Shown: one piece after another, positions 44,031 through 53,055 of the stretch
How positions within the stretch are numbered: position 1 is the stretch's first letter
Layout: the number at the start of each line of letters is the position of its first letter
From: Massilia psychrophila
Lineage (GTDB): Bacteria > Pseudomonadota > Gammaproteobacteria > Burkholderiales > Burkholderiaceae_D
DNA: 64,000 nucleotides
Assembly (NCBI RefSeq): GCF_002760665.1
Contig: NZ_PDOB01000020.1
Location: 1-64,000, forward strand
Reading direction: 5' to 3'
The notes under the pieces: generated by a model
The model's database searches: none
The model's input: only the letters and a program-made list of their open reading frames with translations
What the model was told of the DNA's origin: nothing
Position numbers and translations under genes: made by a program

Positions 44031-44245
44031 ATTGTCATCCTTTAGCAACCATGTTCGCTCAGCGATCCTTATCGCCACTGCATTATTTGATGATTAAAAC
44101 ATGCTAATTATGTAATAGGATAATCCTTTTATAAACAAGCGGAAAGTTAATTTTGCGCCATTTGGACTATCGTGGATGTTGCTAGGGAAAAACAAAAATG
44201 ATTGCAACGGTAGTTGCCGCAGGGAATTGATGTACACTTTCGTTG

Positions 44246-44719
44246 ATGAATACTTCGACTCTTTTCAGGCGCAAATGCCGGGCCCGTCTGGCCTGTTCGG
44301 CAACCCTGGCGCTGGCGGCGCTGTCGTCCGCCTGCGGCGGCGTCAGTTCCGCCGGCCAGCCCGCGGCGCCTGTTGCGGTCGTCGCAAACTCGCCAGGTTC
44401 GGTTCCAGCGGCGCCCATGCCTGCCGCCACCGGCACCGTTACCGACCCGGCCGGCGCTGGCGTGCCTGGGCTGCCCGCGGCGGTCCCTTGCGCCGGGCCA
44501 ACGTGCGCCGCGCCGATTGGCGCGATCGCCGCACTCCCCGATTGGGCTGGCGCGCCGGAATCGGATGCGCCAGGGTACCTGGTGCCTTCGACGCCGTTGG
44601 TCACCACGGCAGGGGAGGCACCCTATCCGGACCTGCGCGCTTTGCCGACCCGGGTCCTGCCATTTCAGGCGACGGCATTTGGCGACATGTCGGTCTTCAG
44701 CGTCGCTTTGGTGCGTTAA
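44246..44719 (+). CDS. hypothetical lipoprotein
   Basis: 157 aa from ATG 44246, the second of two adjacent start codons (TTG-ATG). A lipoprotein signal peptide 'CSATLALAALSSACGG' has lipobox S-S-A-C (Cys near residue 30). The mature part is Pro/Ala/Val-rich with no recognised domain and two cysteines ('AVPCAGPTCAAP'). It ends 'TAFGDMSVFSVALVR'. Upstream is a 215-base AT-rich stretch shared with the divergent TIR gene. Function is unknown. Confidence 0.62.
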   Translation: MNTSTLFRRKCRARLACSATLALAALSSACGGVSSAGQPAAPVAVVANSPGSVPAAPMPAATGTVTDPAGAGVPGLPAAVPCAGPTCAAPIGAIAALPDWAGAPESDAPGYLVPSTPLVTTAGEAPYPDLRALPTRVLPFQATAFGDMSVFSVALVR

Positions 44720-44782
44720 AGCGCACCAATCCCGGATTCACCGGCCGGCTCGGCAGCAGCAAGCGCCGTCCTGCCACCTCAC

Positions 44783-45000
44783 ATGGCCGTGGTCGTGCGT
44801 TGCCGCTTGGGCGAGCAGTCCGTCGAGCGCGTTGAAGAGATCGTATTGGTCCCACTGATGCGCGCCATCGCCAAGACTCCCAAGGTCAAGAGCATCAACG
44901 GAAATGCCACCCGCCGACGTGTCGACGTTGAAATTCAGTTCGATGGAGCAGCAACCGAGGCAGACCTTTCAAGACTTAGCGGGGGACGGTACCAACTCGC
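44783..45000 (+). pseudogene. probable remnant of an RND efflux-pump permease
   Basis: The frame from 44783 contains 'VERVEEIVLVPLMRAI', then 'PKVKSINGNATRRRVDVEIQFD' within it. This resembles the first periplasmic porter segment of RND permeases (V-E-x-x-V...P-L...L-x-x-x-P-x-V...S...V-x-V-x-F). No membrane helix precedes it, no pump follows, and the similarity fades after about 45000 into unrelated residues. No ribosome binding site is visible. It is most likely a relic of a lost efflux gene. Assignment is by pattern memory only and needs a search. Confidence 0.35.
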
Positions 45001-45129
45001 AGTTTCTCGACATCCGCCACCTGCGACTGGCAGCGCGCCAAATGATTTTTTGGGCACCCGACACATGCTTGGCACTTCAATGGGGTAGGCTACGGTTTGC
45101 CTGCGAAACCTGTTCACCGACGAGCCAAT

Positions 45130-46797
45130 ATGAAAATCAATTCCTCCCCATTCCGGTCATGGTCATGCGCCGTGGTCCTGTTTTCCTGCGTGGCGGCAAG
45201 CCAGGGTGCAGCGGCCCCGGCCAGCGCGCAACCCAAGCTGGTGGTCGTCATCGTCGTCGACGGCCTGCCGAACGAGCAATTGCAGCGCTACCGCGATCAA
45301 TTTGGCCAGGGCGGCTTGCGCCGCCTGCTCGATCAGGGCGCGTCGTTCAGCAACGCCCACCAGGCGCATGGCGTGACGGTGACGGCGGTAGGCCATGCGG
45401 CGGTCCTGACCGGCGCCTATCCTTATCAGCACGGCATCATCGGCAACAACTGGATCGATCCCGCGACGAAAAAGTCGCTGTACTGCACCGAAGACACGGC
45501 GTACACCTATATCGGCGAAAAAACCAACCCCGGCGACGGCACCTCGCCGGCGAACCTGCGTGTCGGCACGCTCGGCGACGAGATGCGCTACGCCAGCGGC
45601 AACCGGACCAAGGTGGTCACCGTGTCGGGCAAGGACCGGGGCGCCATTTTGTTGGCAGGCAAGAGCGGCACCGCCTACATGTACATGGACGCGACCGGCA
45701 ACTTCGCCAGCAGCACCTATTACATGCCGTCGCATCCGCAATGGGTGCAGCGCTATCGGGCCGGCCGCCCGCAGGACCGTTATTTTGGCCAGGCGTGGAC
45801 GCCGCTGCTGGCCGATTCAGCGTATGCGCTTGACGCCAGCAACGCGTTTTACCCGGACAAGGAGGGCGTCAGCCAGCGTTTTCCCTTCCTGTATTCCAGC
45901 AAAAGCGGCAAACCCGACACCGAGTATTTCAAAAGCCTCAAGACCGGCCCTTACCTCGACGAGTTGACCCTGGCGTTCGCGCGCGCCGCCGTCGAAGGCG
46001 AACACCTCGGCAGAAATCCCGCCGGCGTGCCGGATCTGCTGGGCGTGAGCCTGTCGGCGCATGACTACGTCAACCACGCGTTCGGGCCGGAAAGCAAGAT
46101 GTCGCACGACCATCTGCAGCGGCTCGACCGCATGCTGGCCAGCTTCTTCGGCTACCTCGACCAACGCCTCGGCATGGACAACGTTGTCGTCGTGCTGACG
46201 GCCGACCATGGCTTCACCAACACGCCGGAGTTTTCGCGCTCGCGCCACATCGACGCGCAACGGCTCGACGGCAAGAAAATGATCGCCGCCTTGAACGCTC
46301 ACCTGTCGGCCAAATACGGCATCGATGAACTAGTGGTCGCCACGTCGCTGCCGAATGTGCATCTCGACGGCGCAACGATCGAGAAACGCGGATTGCGCCG
46401 CGACGACGTCGAGCAGGCCGCCGCCCGCTTCCTGCTCGACTACGCCGGCGTGGCCCAAGTCTATACCCGTACCCAGTTCGACACCGGCGCTGTCGTCGAC
46501 ACCCGCATGGGCATCCTGATGCGGCGCGCGTGGAACCGCCAGCTTTCCGGCGACCTGATGGTGGTGGTCAAGCCGTACTGGTACTTCGGCACGGGCACGA
46601 CCGGCTCGTCGCATGGCACGCCATACACGTACGACACCAACGTGCCGCTACTGATCATGGGCAAGCGCTGGATCAGGCCGGGCGACTATGGCCAGTACGC
46701 GGAAGTGGTCGACATCGCACCAACGCTGGCCCACTTGCTGCGGGTGCGTCTGCCAGCGGGCGCGGAAGGACGGGTGCTCACCGAGATCGTGCGATGA
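45130..46797 (+). CDS. PafA-like alkaline phosphatase / phosphodiesterase
   Basis: 555 aa from ATG 45130; an in-frame ATG 33 bases upstream would precede the signal peptide. A Sec signal peptide ends near 'ASQGAAAPASA'. The alkaline-phosphatase fold is clear: 'VVVIVVDGLPNEQL' (metal-binding Asp), the nucleophile segment 'HGVTVTAVGHAAVLTGAYPYQHGIIG' (Thr nucleophile in this family), 'GVSLSAHDYVNHAFGPES' and 'VVLTADHGFTNTPE'. The HG-TP-xxYDT ending 'SSHGTPYTYDTNVPLLI' supplies the last His. It probably frees phosphate from organic esters in the periplasm. Convergent with the next gene, which ends 21 bases away. Confidence 0.92.
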   Translation: MKINSSPFRSWSCAVVLFSCVAASQGAAAPASAQPKLVVVIVVDGLPNEQLQRYRDQFGQGGLRRLLDQGASFSNAHQAHGVTVTAVGHAAVLTGAYPYQHGIIGNNWIDPATKKSLYCTEDTAYTYIGEKTNPGDGTSPANLRVGTLGDEMRYASGNRTKVVTVSGKDRGAILLAGKSGTAYMYMDATGNFASSTYYMPSHPQWVQRYRAGRPQDRYFGQAWTPLLADSAYALDASNAFYPDKEGVSQRFPFLYSSKSGKPDTEYFKSLKTGPYLDELTLAFARAAVEGEHLGRNPAGVPDLLGVSLSAHDYVNHAFGPESKMSHDHLQRLDRMLASFFGYLDQRLGMDNVVVVLTADHGFTNTPEFSRSRHIDAQRLDGKKMIAALNAHLSAKYGIDELVVATSLPNVHLDGATIEKRGLRRDDVEQAAARFLLDYAGVAQVYTRTQFDTGAVVDTRMGILMRRAWNRQLSGDLMVVVKPYWYFGTGTTGSSHGTPYTYDTNVPLLIMGKRWIRPGDYGQYAEVVDIAPTLAHLLRVRLPAGAEGRVLTEIVR

Positions 46798-46817
46798 AGC
46801 CGGTGCGCTAGGCAGGC

Positions 46818-47354
46818 CTATAGCATCAGGCTGCCCTCGATCGAGTCGTCCAGGGTTTTGCCGAGCACCGCGCCGGCCAGGATCTTGGCGCCCGCGACGG
46901 CGTTGCCGTGCTTGTTATCCCAATAGTAGGCACGCGCCGGCACCACTTTGATGGCGGTAATGCGCGCATCGTCTTCGCCGTCGGTAAACCAGTTCTTGAG
47001 CAGGAAGCTCCACAGCTGCTTGATGCGCGCCTTTTCGCGCGTGATCGTCGCGACCCCTTCCAGGGCCAGCAAATCGGCATGCGGCGAGCCCTGAAAATAA
47101 AGTTTGACGTTGGGGTTGGCGGCGATGGCGGCATTCTTGGCGCTGTCGGAGGAGCTCAGAAACCACAGGTTGCCGGCGTCGTCGACCAGTCGCACATTCA
47201 TCGGCCGCGTAGCGCAGGTGGCGCCACCCGCTTCGCCGGTCGAAAAAAAGCAGGTCTCCGCCTTCCTGACGACTTCTCTCAGCTTGTCGACGGCCGCTTT
47301 ACCGTCGAGGTCTTGGTGATTTTGTTCCAGCTGGTTCTTGTTGATCGAATCCAT
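46818..47354 (-). CDS. pyridoxamine 5'-phosphate oxidase-fold protein (general stress protein 26-like)
   Basis: 178 aa from ATG 47354, with GAGGAATTC upstream; the extra 46 codons of the longer frame have no support. A split-barrel flavin-binding fold: 'TCFFSTGEAGGATCATRPMNVRLVDDAGNLWFLSSSDSAKN' order, 'NPNVKLYFQGSPHADLLALEGVATI'. The C-terminal 'TAIKVVPARAYYWDNKHGNAV' is the typical end of the general-stress-protein-26 group. These proteins bind FMN/FAD loosely and are induced by stress in Bacillus and Xanthomonas. It faces away from the DUF3606 gene, which starts 128 bases off. Confidence 0.9.
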   Translation of the reverse strand: MDSINKNQLEQNHQDLDGKAAVDKLREVVRKAETCFFSTGEAGGATCATRPMNVRLVDDAGNLWFLSSSDSAKNAAIAANPNVKLYFQGSPHADLLALEGVATITREKARIKQLWSFLLKNWFTDGEDDARITAIKVVPARAYYWDNKHGNAVAGAKILAGAVLGKTLDDSIEGSLML

Positions 47355-47481
47355 GTGAATTCCTCGTCCTGAAGGATATCCAATAGTACGTCGATGCGTG
47401 CGGATCCAATGTTGGATACTTAACAGAGTTCGGCAACGATCCGTGCCACCCTCCGTGTTCAACGAGAGCGAAAGGGAGAAC

Positions 47482-47661
47482 ATGTCCGACAATCCATTGG
47501 AGCCGGGGCCGCGCGATTACGACCGCATCAACGTGCTGGTCGAGTCCGAGATTGCGTATTGGTCGAAGGAACTGGGAGTCCCGCGCGAGCGTCTGGCGCG
47601 GGCTATCGAGCAGGTGGGGGAGAAGGTCACCGATGTGAGGAAGCACCTGGCGCTGGGATAA
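47482..47661 (+). CDS. DUF3606 protein (59 aa)
   Basis: 59 aa from ATG 47482, with AAGGGAG five bases upstream; 28 codons of frame before it are not expected to be translated. The DUF3606 pattern is clear: 'GPRDYDRINVLVESEIAYWSKELGVPRERLARAIEQVG' order ending 'DVRKHL'. These are small soluble proteins of unknown function, often near stress-response genes. Divergent from the general-stress-protein-26-like gene, consistent with shared stress control. Confidence 0.85.
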   Translation: MSDNPLEPGPRDYDRINVLVESEIAYWSKELGVPRERLARAIEQVGEKVTDVRKHLALG

Positions 47662-47843
47662 TCGCGCTGTCGTATCTTCATCGCGGTCCGGATCGAGCGA
47701 GCGCGGCGTTTTCGTTGGCCTGCTTTGCCGACTGGCCCGGCCCGATTTACGGGCAATGCCGGGGTTGCCGGCGTCGTTCCGGTTCAGGATCGCGGACAAG
47801 CGCTGCAGGTCTGTCCTGATGGCCGCGGCGCCCCTGATGTCGG

Positions 47844-48011
47844 CTACCGAAGCGGCGCCGATACCAGCCGGCCGACGCCGTATTCGAGCCATTTGGCGCG
47901 CGAGCGGAGCATGGCGGCGATCAGCTCGTTGCATGTGGTGACGAGCAGGCTCACCAGCAGGAAGACAAACACCACGCCGATGACAGTATCGAGAACGCCG
48001 GATCCAAACAT
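47844..48011 (-). CDS. short membrane-spanning ORF (55 aa), probably a truncated gene
   Basis: 55 aa, with AGGAG six bases before ATG 48011 and a stop at 47844. A single strong membrane helix ('TVIGVVFVFLLVSLLVTTC') is followed by an amphipathic, basic segment ('LRSRAKWLEYGVGRL'). The pattern resembles the start of longer bacterial membrane proteins (several hundred residues) whose N-terminal helix is followed by a NELIA-type motif. That suggests this is a broken copy; sequence 3' of the stop in another frame could be decayed remainder. It may equally be a functional small membrane protein. Confidence 0.5.
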   Translation of the reverse strand: MFGSGVLDTVIGVVFVFLLVSLLVTTCNELIAAMLRSRAKWLEYGVGRLVSAPLR

Positions 48012-48186
48012 GCAGTCTCCTGGTCAGAAGAAACAGGTGTCGCGTCGGCGTTGACGCAGCTTAGCCCGAGCCTTCGCTCAAATATAAGTATAAATTGCTA
48101 AAACAATATTTAAAAAAATGATGGGAGCAGCGTGTTTCGGCAGGCGAAACTATCGGCTATCCGGGCTGGGTGAATATGGGATGGCA

Positions 48187-49332
48187 TCAGGTGTCGAGCG
48201 TGAACTCGGTAAACGACGCACCTTGTTCGGCCGGTTTGGCCGGCTCGACGTCGAGCGGCTGGCTTTTGCTGTCCGGCCCATTATTGAGCAGCCACAGCAG
48301 GTTGGTCGCCGAATCGGCGTTGGCCAGTGCTTCCTCCTGCGTTACCAAACCGCTCTTTACCAGCTGCAGCAGCGCCGTTTCGAACGTCTGCGAACCGGAC
48401 GAGAGGCTTTTTTCCATCGCTTCCTTGATCTCGCCGATCGCGCCTGTTTCGATCAGGTCGGCCACGTAGCGGGTGTTGACCATCACTTCCACCGCGGCCT
48501 GGCGGGTGCCGCCGGCAAACGAGCGCACCAGCCGCTGCGAGACGATCGCCTTGACCGCCGACGACAAGTCCTGCAGCAGCGCCGGGCGGTTCTCTACGGG
48601 ATAGAAACTGATGATGCGGTTGAGGGCGTTGTAGCTGTTATTGGCATGCAGCGTCGCCAGCACCAGGTGGCCCGATTGCGCATAGGCCAGCGCCGCCGCC
48701 ATGGTTTCCTTGTCGCGGATTTCGCCGATCAGGATGCAGTCCGGGGCCTGGCGCATCGAGTTGCGCAGCGCCGTCGAGAAATCAACGGCGTCGCTGCCGA
48801 TCTCGCGCTGGTTGACGATCGATTTCTTGTTCTTGAAAAGGTATTCGATCGGGTCTTCAAGCGTCAGGATGTGGCCGGCGCGCAGTTCGTTGCGCTGGTC
48901 CAGCATCGACGCGATCGTCGTCGACTTGCCCGAGCCGGTGGCGCCGACCAGCAGCAGCAGGCCGCGCTTTTCCATGATCAGTTCGGACAGGATGGGGGGC
49001 AGCCCGAGGTCGGCCAGCGCCGGGATATTCGCCGGCACGAAACGAAACACCGCCGAGATCGAGCCGCGCTGGCGGAACGCCGACAGCCGGAACCGCCCGA
49101 GGTTCGCCACAGAGATGCCCATGTTGAGCTCATTGTCGCGCTCGAGCTCGGCCATCTGTGCCGGCGAGGCGACTTCGGCCAGCAGCGCATGAATGTTTTC
49201 CGGCTCCAGCTTTTGCTGGTTGATCGGAATCAGGTTGCCGTTGATTTTGATATGCACCGGTGAATTGGCGGCGAAAAACATGTCCGACGCATGCTTTTCT
49301 TTCATCAGCTGGAACAAGCGGTCCATCGCCAT
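48187..49332 (-). CDS. pilU: type IV pilus retraction ATPase PilU/PilT-family
   Basis: 381 aa. Walker A is 'GATGSGKSTT', the Asp box 'LTLEDPIEYLF', Walker B 'DCILIGEIRD' and the His box 'ATLHANNSYNALNRII'. The Gly-rich N-terminus is 'SDMFFAANSPVHIKINGNL'. Length and the Asp/Glu-rich extension after 'LLWLLNNG' fit PilU better than PilT. PilU assists PilT in retraction of type IV pili (twitching). It lies 34 bases after dapD on the same strand, but a role in lysine synthesis is not implied. Confidence 0.9.
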   Translation of the reverse strand: MAMDRLFQLMKEKHASDMFFAANSPVHIKINGNLIPINQQKLEPENIHALLAEVASPAQMAELERDNELNMGISVANLGRFRLSAFRQRGSISAVFRFVPANIPALADLGLPPILSELIMEKRGLLLLVGATGSGKSTTIASMLDQRNELRAGHILTLEDPIEYLFKNKKSIVNQREIGSDAVDFSTALRNSMRQAPDCILIGEIRDKETMAAALAYAQSGHLVLATLHANNSYNALNRIISFYPVENRPALLQDLSSAVKAIVSQRLVRSFAGGTRQAAVEVMVNTRYVADLIETGAIGEIKEAMEKSLSSGSQTFETALLQLVKSGLVTQEEALANADSATNLLWLLNNGPDSKSQPLDVEPAKPAEQGASFTEFTLDT

Positions 49333-49365
49333 CAGTCGTCTCCGGTGGGCATATCGTCGTGAATT

Positions 49366-50193
49366 TTAGACCCCGCGCAGCAGTTCGTTGATGCTGGTCT
49401 TCGAGCGTGTTTTCGCATCGACCCGCTTGACGATCACGGCGCAATACAGGCTGTATTTGCCGTCTTCCGAAGGCAGGTTGCCCGACACGACGACAGAACC
49501 GGCGGGAATGCGGCCGTAGCTCACGACGCCCGTTGCGCGGTCGTAGATCTTGGTCGACTGGCCGATGTATACGCCCATCGAGATGACCGAGTTCTCTTCA
49601 ACGATGACGCCTTCGACTACTTCCGAACGGGCGCCAATGAAGCAGTTGTCTTCGATGATGGTCGGATTTGCCTGCATCGGTTCGAGCACGCCGCCGATAC
49701 CGACGCCGCCGGACAGGTGGACGTTCTTGCCGATCTGCGCGCACGAGCCGACCGTGGCCCAGGCGTCGACCATCGTGCCTTCATCGACAAAAGCGCCGAT
49801 GTTGACGAACGACGGCATCAGGACGACGTTTTTGGCAATGAAGCTGCCGCGCCGCGCGATTGCGCCCGGCACCACGCGAAAACCCCCGCGGGCGAAATCG
49901 TCGGCGTTGTAGCTGGCGAACTTGCCCGGCACCTTGTCGTAGAACTGCAGAGCGTCGCCGGCCGTCATGACGCTGTTGTTCTCGAGCCGGAACGACAGCA
50001 GCACGGCCTTCTTGATCCACTGGTTGACGACCCAGTCGGCGCCGGTTTTCTGCGCTACCCGCATGGAGCCGTCGTCAAGGCCGGCGATGGTGTGGGCAAC
50101 TGCCTCGCGCAGTTCGGCGCTGCCAGTCGATGGCGTGATTTCGGCGCGCTGTTCCCAGGCGGTGTCGATGATATTCTGGAGTTGTTGGGTCAT
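49366..50193 (-). CDS. dapD: tetrahydrodipicolinate N-succinyltransferase
   Basis: 275 aa. An N-terminal helical domain ('[33 protein letters not shown]' order) is followed by hexapeptide beta-helix repeats ('[18 protein letters not shown]', '[29 protein letters not shown]'). Substrate loop '[31 protein letters not shown]' is present. It succinylates tetrahydrodipicolinate in the lysine/DAP pathway. It starts 15 bases after dapC. Confidence 0.97.
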   Translation of the reverse strand: MTQQLQNIIDTAWEQRAEITPSTGSAELREAVAHTIAGLDDGSMRVAQKTGADWVVNQWIKKAVLLSFRLENNSVMTAGDALQFYDKVPGKFASYNADDFARGGFRVVPGAIARRGSFIAKNVVLMPSFVNIGAFVDEGTMVDAWATVGSCAQIGKNVHLSGGVGIGGVLEPMQANPTIIEDNCFIGARSEVVEGVIVEENSVISMGVYIGQSTKIYDRATGVVSYGRIPAGSVVVSGNLPSEDGKYSLYCAVIVKRVDAKTRSKTSINELLRGV

Positions 50194-50208
50194 GATGTGT
50201 GCTTGACT

Positions 50209-51471
50209 TTAGGTGGCGGTGGTGGTGGTTGGGGACTGCGCTGCTTTCAGGGCAGTGCAAAACTGGACGATGCGCTGCGCCGCTTCGAGGACTTCGTCGA
50301 CTTCGGCGACCAGCGCCATGCGCACCCGGTGCTCGCCCGGGTTGATGCCGTGCGCGGTGCGCGCCAGGTAGCTGCCGGGCAGTACCGTGACGTTGTATTG
50401 GGCGTACAGGCGGCGGGCAAATTCGGTGTCCGACAGGCCGCTCCGGCGCACGTCGGCCCACAGGTAGAAGCCGGCGTCGGGCAGCTCGACGTCGAGCACG
50501 GTGCGCAGCAGCGGCGTCACCAGCTGGAATTTTTCCTTGTACTTGGCGCGGTTTTCCTGGACGTGGGCTTCGTCGCCCCAGGCCGCGATCGAGGCCGCCT
50601 GCACCGGCGGCGACATGGCGCCGCCGCAGTAGGTGCGGTACAGCAGGAATTTGCGGATGATGGCCGGGTCGCCGGCGACGAAGCCCGAGCGCATGCCCGG
50701 CACGTTCGAGCGCTTCGACAGGCTGGAGAACACCACCAGGTGGGCGTACGGATGGGCGCCGCCGCTACGCCCCAACTGGTGCGCCGCTTCGAGCGCGCCG
50801 AGCGGGGCCGTGCTGCCCTGGTAGATCTCGGAATAGCATTCGTCTGCGGCGATCACGAAACCGTGGCGGTCGGCCAGCGCGAACAAGGCGCGCCAGTCGT
50901 CGATCGACAAGGTGGCGCCGGTCGGGTTGCCCGGCGAGCAAAGGTAGAGCAGCTGCACGCGCGGCCAGACGTCGTCCGGTACGCTGGCGTAGTCGCAGGC
51001 GAAATTGCGCGCAGGTTCCGAATTGACGAAGTACGGCTCGGCGCCGGCCAGGTAGGCGGCGCCTTCGTAGATCTGGTAAAACGGATTCGGGCACGCCACC
51101 AGCGGCGCTCCGGTCTGCGTCGTCTGCTTTGTCGAATCGATCACGCAATGGGCAATACCGAACAGCGCCTCGCGCGAACCGTTGACCGGCAACACCTGGG
51201 TAGCCGCATCGAGCGGCGGCACGCCGTAGCGGCGCTCGAGCCAGGACGCGATGGCGCCGCGCAACTGGTCGCTGCCGACAGTGCTCGGATAGCTCGCCAG
51301 GCCATGCAGGCCGTGGGCAAGGGCTTTGTGGATGAAGGCCGGGGTCGGATGCTTCGGCTCGCCCATTCCCAGGCTGATGGCGTCATAATCGCGATTCGGG
51401 GTCACGTCGGCGAACAGCTGGCGCAGCTTTTCGAACGGGTAGGGATGCAGTTTCTCGAGATATGGATTCAC
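50209..51471 (-). CDS. dapC: succinyldiaminopimelate transaminase
   Basis: 420 aa, a class I/II PLP aminotransferase beginning 'MNPYLEKLHPYPFEKLRQLF', diagnostic of the DapC group. 'ISLGMGEPKHPTP' is the N-terminal substrate loop, 'YLCSPGNPTGATLS' binds PLP, and 'VVFSSLSKRSNVPGMRSGFV' carries the Schiff-base lysine. It converts N-succinyl-2-amino-6-ketopimelate to N-succinyl-LL-DAP, the step before DapE. It heads the dapC-dapD run. Confidence 0.95.
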   Translation of the reverse strand: MNPYLEKLHPYPFEKLRQLFADVTPNRDYDAISLGMGEPKHPTPAFIHKALAHGLHGLASYPSTVGSDQLRGAIASWLERRYGVPPLDAATQVLPVNGSREALFGIAHCVIDSTKQTTQTGAPLVACPNPFYQIYEGAAYLAGAEPYFVNSEPARNFACDYASVPDDVWPRVQLLYLCSPGNPTGATLSIDDWRALFALADRHGFVIAADECYSEIYQGSTAPLGALEAAHQLGRSGGAHPYAHLVVFSSLSKRSNVPGMRSGFVAGDPAIIRKFLLYRTYCGGAMSPPVQAASIAAWGDEAHVQENRAKYKEKFQLVTPLLRTVLDVELPDAGFYLWADVRRSGLSDTEFARRLYAQYNVTVLPGSYLARTAHGINPGEHRVRMALVAEVDEVLEAAQRIVQFCTALKAAQSPTTTTAT

Positions 51472-51553
51472 GGCGGTACCAGGGTTATCGTGGTGCGAAA
51501 CAAACCGCTATTATAACGCCGATAAGATTGCCGGGCTGCCGGTCGCGAACCGA

Positions 51554-52882
51554 TCAGCCAGCGCCGCTGCCGGTCGAGCCGACGCGGTTGCGGCCGGCGG
51601 CCTTGGCCGCGTACATCTCGCGGTCGGCGGTTACAAAAAACTGCTCGACGCGGTCGAACTTGGTCGGCACGATGCTGGCCACGCCAATGCTCACGGTGAG
51701 CCACTCGGACGTCGGCGAACCAGGGTGCGGCAGGTGCAGCGACTCGACCAGCGCACAGATCGACTCGGCCAGCACCAGCGCGGCGTCCTGCGTGGTCTCG
51801 GCGAACAGCAGCACGAACTCTTCGCCGCCGTAGCGCGCCGCCAGGTCGGTGGTGCGCAGCGCGCGCGACTGCAGCGCGGCCGCCACTTTTTGCAGGCACA
51901 GGTCGCCGGCGGCGTGGCCCAGGGCGTCGTTGTACAGCTTGAAATGGTCGACGTCGAGCACGATCAGCGACAGCGGCTGGCCGCTGCGCAGCGCGCGCTG
52001 CCATTCTTTCTCGAGAAAGTGGTCGAAATGGCGGCGGTTGGCGATCTGGGTCAGCTGGTCGACCATTGCCGCGTGCTGCAGCGCCGTCTCGGAGCGCTTG
52101 TGATGGGTGATATCGTGCAACAAGCCGATGAACAAGGGCTCGTCGGCGACCATCGGCGACAAGGTCAGGTCCATCGCGCGCAAGGCGCCGTCGCTGTGAC
52201 GGATCAGCACTTCGCGCGCGCCAGCCTGGTGCACCGCCGCCGGATCGGTCGCGCAGGCAGCAAAATAGTCGAGGTATTCCTGCGCCAGCGTGCCGCCCAG
52301 CAGGTCGGACAGCGGCCGGCCGGCCAGTTCGTTTGGCCCGTAGCCGAGGTAGCGCTCGCAGGCCGGATTGCCGTACTGGATGCGCCCGCTTGCCTCGACG
52401 ATTACCAAGCCTTCGTCCATGCCGTGGACGATCCGGCGCAGCCGCTCGGCCTGCTCCTTCTGCGCCTCGCTGGCGCTGCGCATCTGCAGCTGCGCGCGTA
52501 CCCTGGCGCACACTTCGGCCATCCGCAGCGGCTTGCTGATGTAGTCGGCGGCGCCGATGTCGAAGCCGGCAACGATGTCCTCGGTCTCCGACCGGGCGCT
52601 CATGAAAATGACCGGGATGTGCTCGGTGGATAGATGTTCCTTGAGCTTGCGGCAGGTCTCGAAACCGTCGATGCCGGGCATGACGACGTCGAGCAGGATC
52701 AGGTCCGGCCGCACCCGCCGCGCGATCGACAGCGCACGCTCACCGGTGGTGGCGACGAAGGTCTGGTATCCCTGCTGCATCATCATGGTCCGCAACATGC
52801 CAAGGTTGGCAGGCGAGTCGTCGACGATCAGGATCGCGCGATGGCGTGCGGCTGGCGGGACTGTAAAATCTGGCATGTTCAT
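51554..52882 (-). CDS. response regulator with PAS and GGDEF (diguanylate cyclase)
   Basis: 442 aa from ATG 52882 (a second ATG two codons later is equivalent); GTG 52960 is a longer alternative. Receiver domain: 'ILIVDDSPANLGMLR', phospho-acceptor D65 in 'LILLDVVMPGIDGFE', and K in 'YISKPLRM'. A coiled coil and a PAS domain follow ('VIVEASGRIQYGNPACERYLGYGPNEL'). GGDEF has 'DQLTQIANRRHFDHFLEKEW' and the active 'RYGGEEFVLLFAE'. It should make cyclic-di-GMP under phospho-control. No cognate kinase is adjacent. It is on the strand of, and about 600 bases from, the aminotransferase. Confidence 0.94.
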   Translation of the reverse strand: MNMPDFTVPPAARHRAILIVDDSPANLGMLRTMMMQQGYQTFVATTGERALSIARRVRPDLILLDVVMPGIDGFETCRKLKEHLSTEHIPVIFMSARSETEDIVAGFDIGAADYISKPLRMAEVCARVRAQLQMRSASEAQKEQAERLRRIVHGMDEGLVIVEASGRIQYGNPACERYLGYGPNELAGRPLSDLLGGTLAQEYLDYFAACATDPAAVHQAGAREVLIRHSDGALRAMDLTLSPMVADEPLFIGLLHDITHHKRSETALQHAAMVDQLTQIANRRHFDHFLEKEWQRALRSGQPLSLIVLDVDHFKLYNDALGHAAGDLCLQKVAAALQSRALRTTDLAARYGGEEFVLLFAETTQDAALVLAESICALVESLHLPHPGSPTSEWLTVSIGVASIVPTKFDRVEQFFVTADREMYAAKAAGRNRVGSTGSGAG

Positions 52883-53055
52883 GAAGCAAAATAATACGCC
52901 TTCGCGATCTTTGCCGGTAATAAATGTTGCCGTTAGGTCAGTTTTTTGTTGCAACTGCACAACCTGGCGGCGACAGCCATGGTTTGACCAAAGGTCACCG
53001 CAAGTTGTGCGAAGCGCCGCACAAGCAGCGCTTACACCTGTGCTTACACCAATGC

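Noticed and set aside
49717-51516. 599-aa plus-strand frame across dapD and dapC
   Set aside because: Shadow of two secure lysine-pathway genes; no domain.
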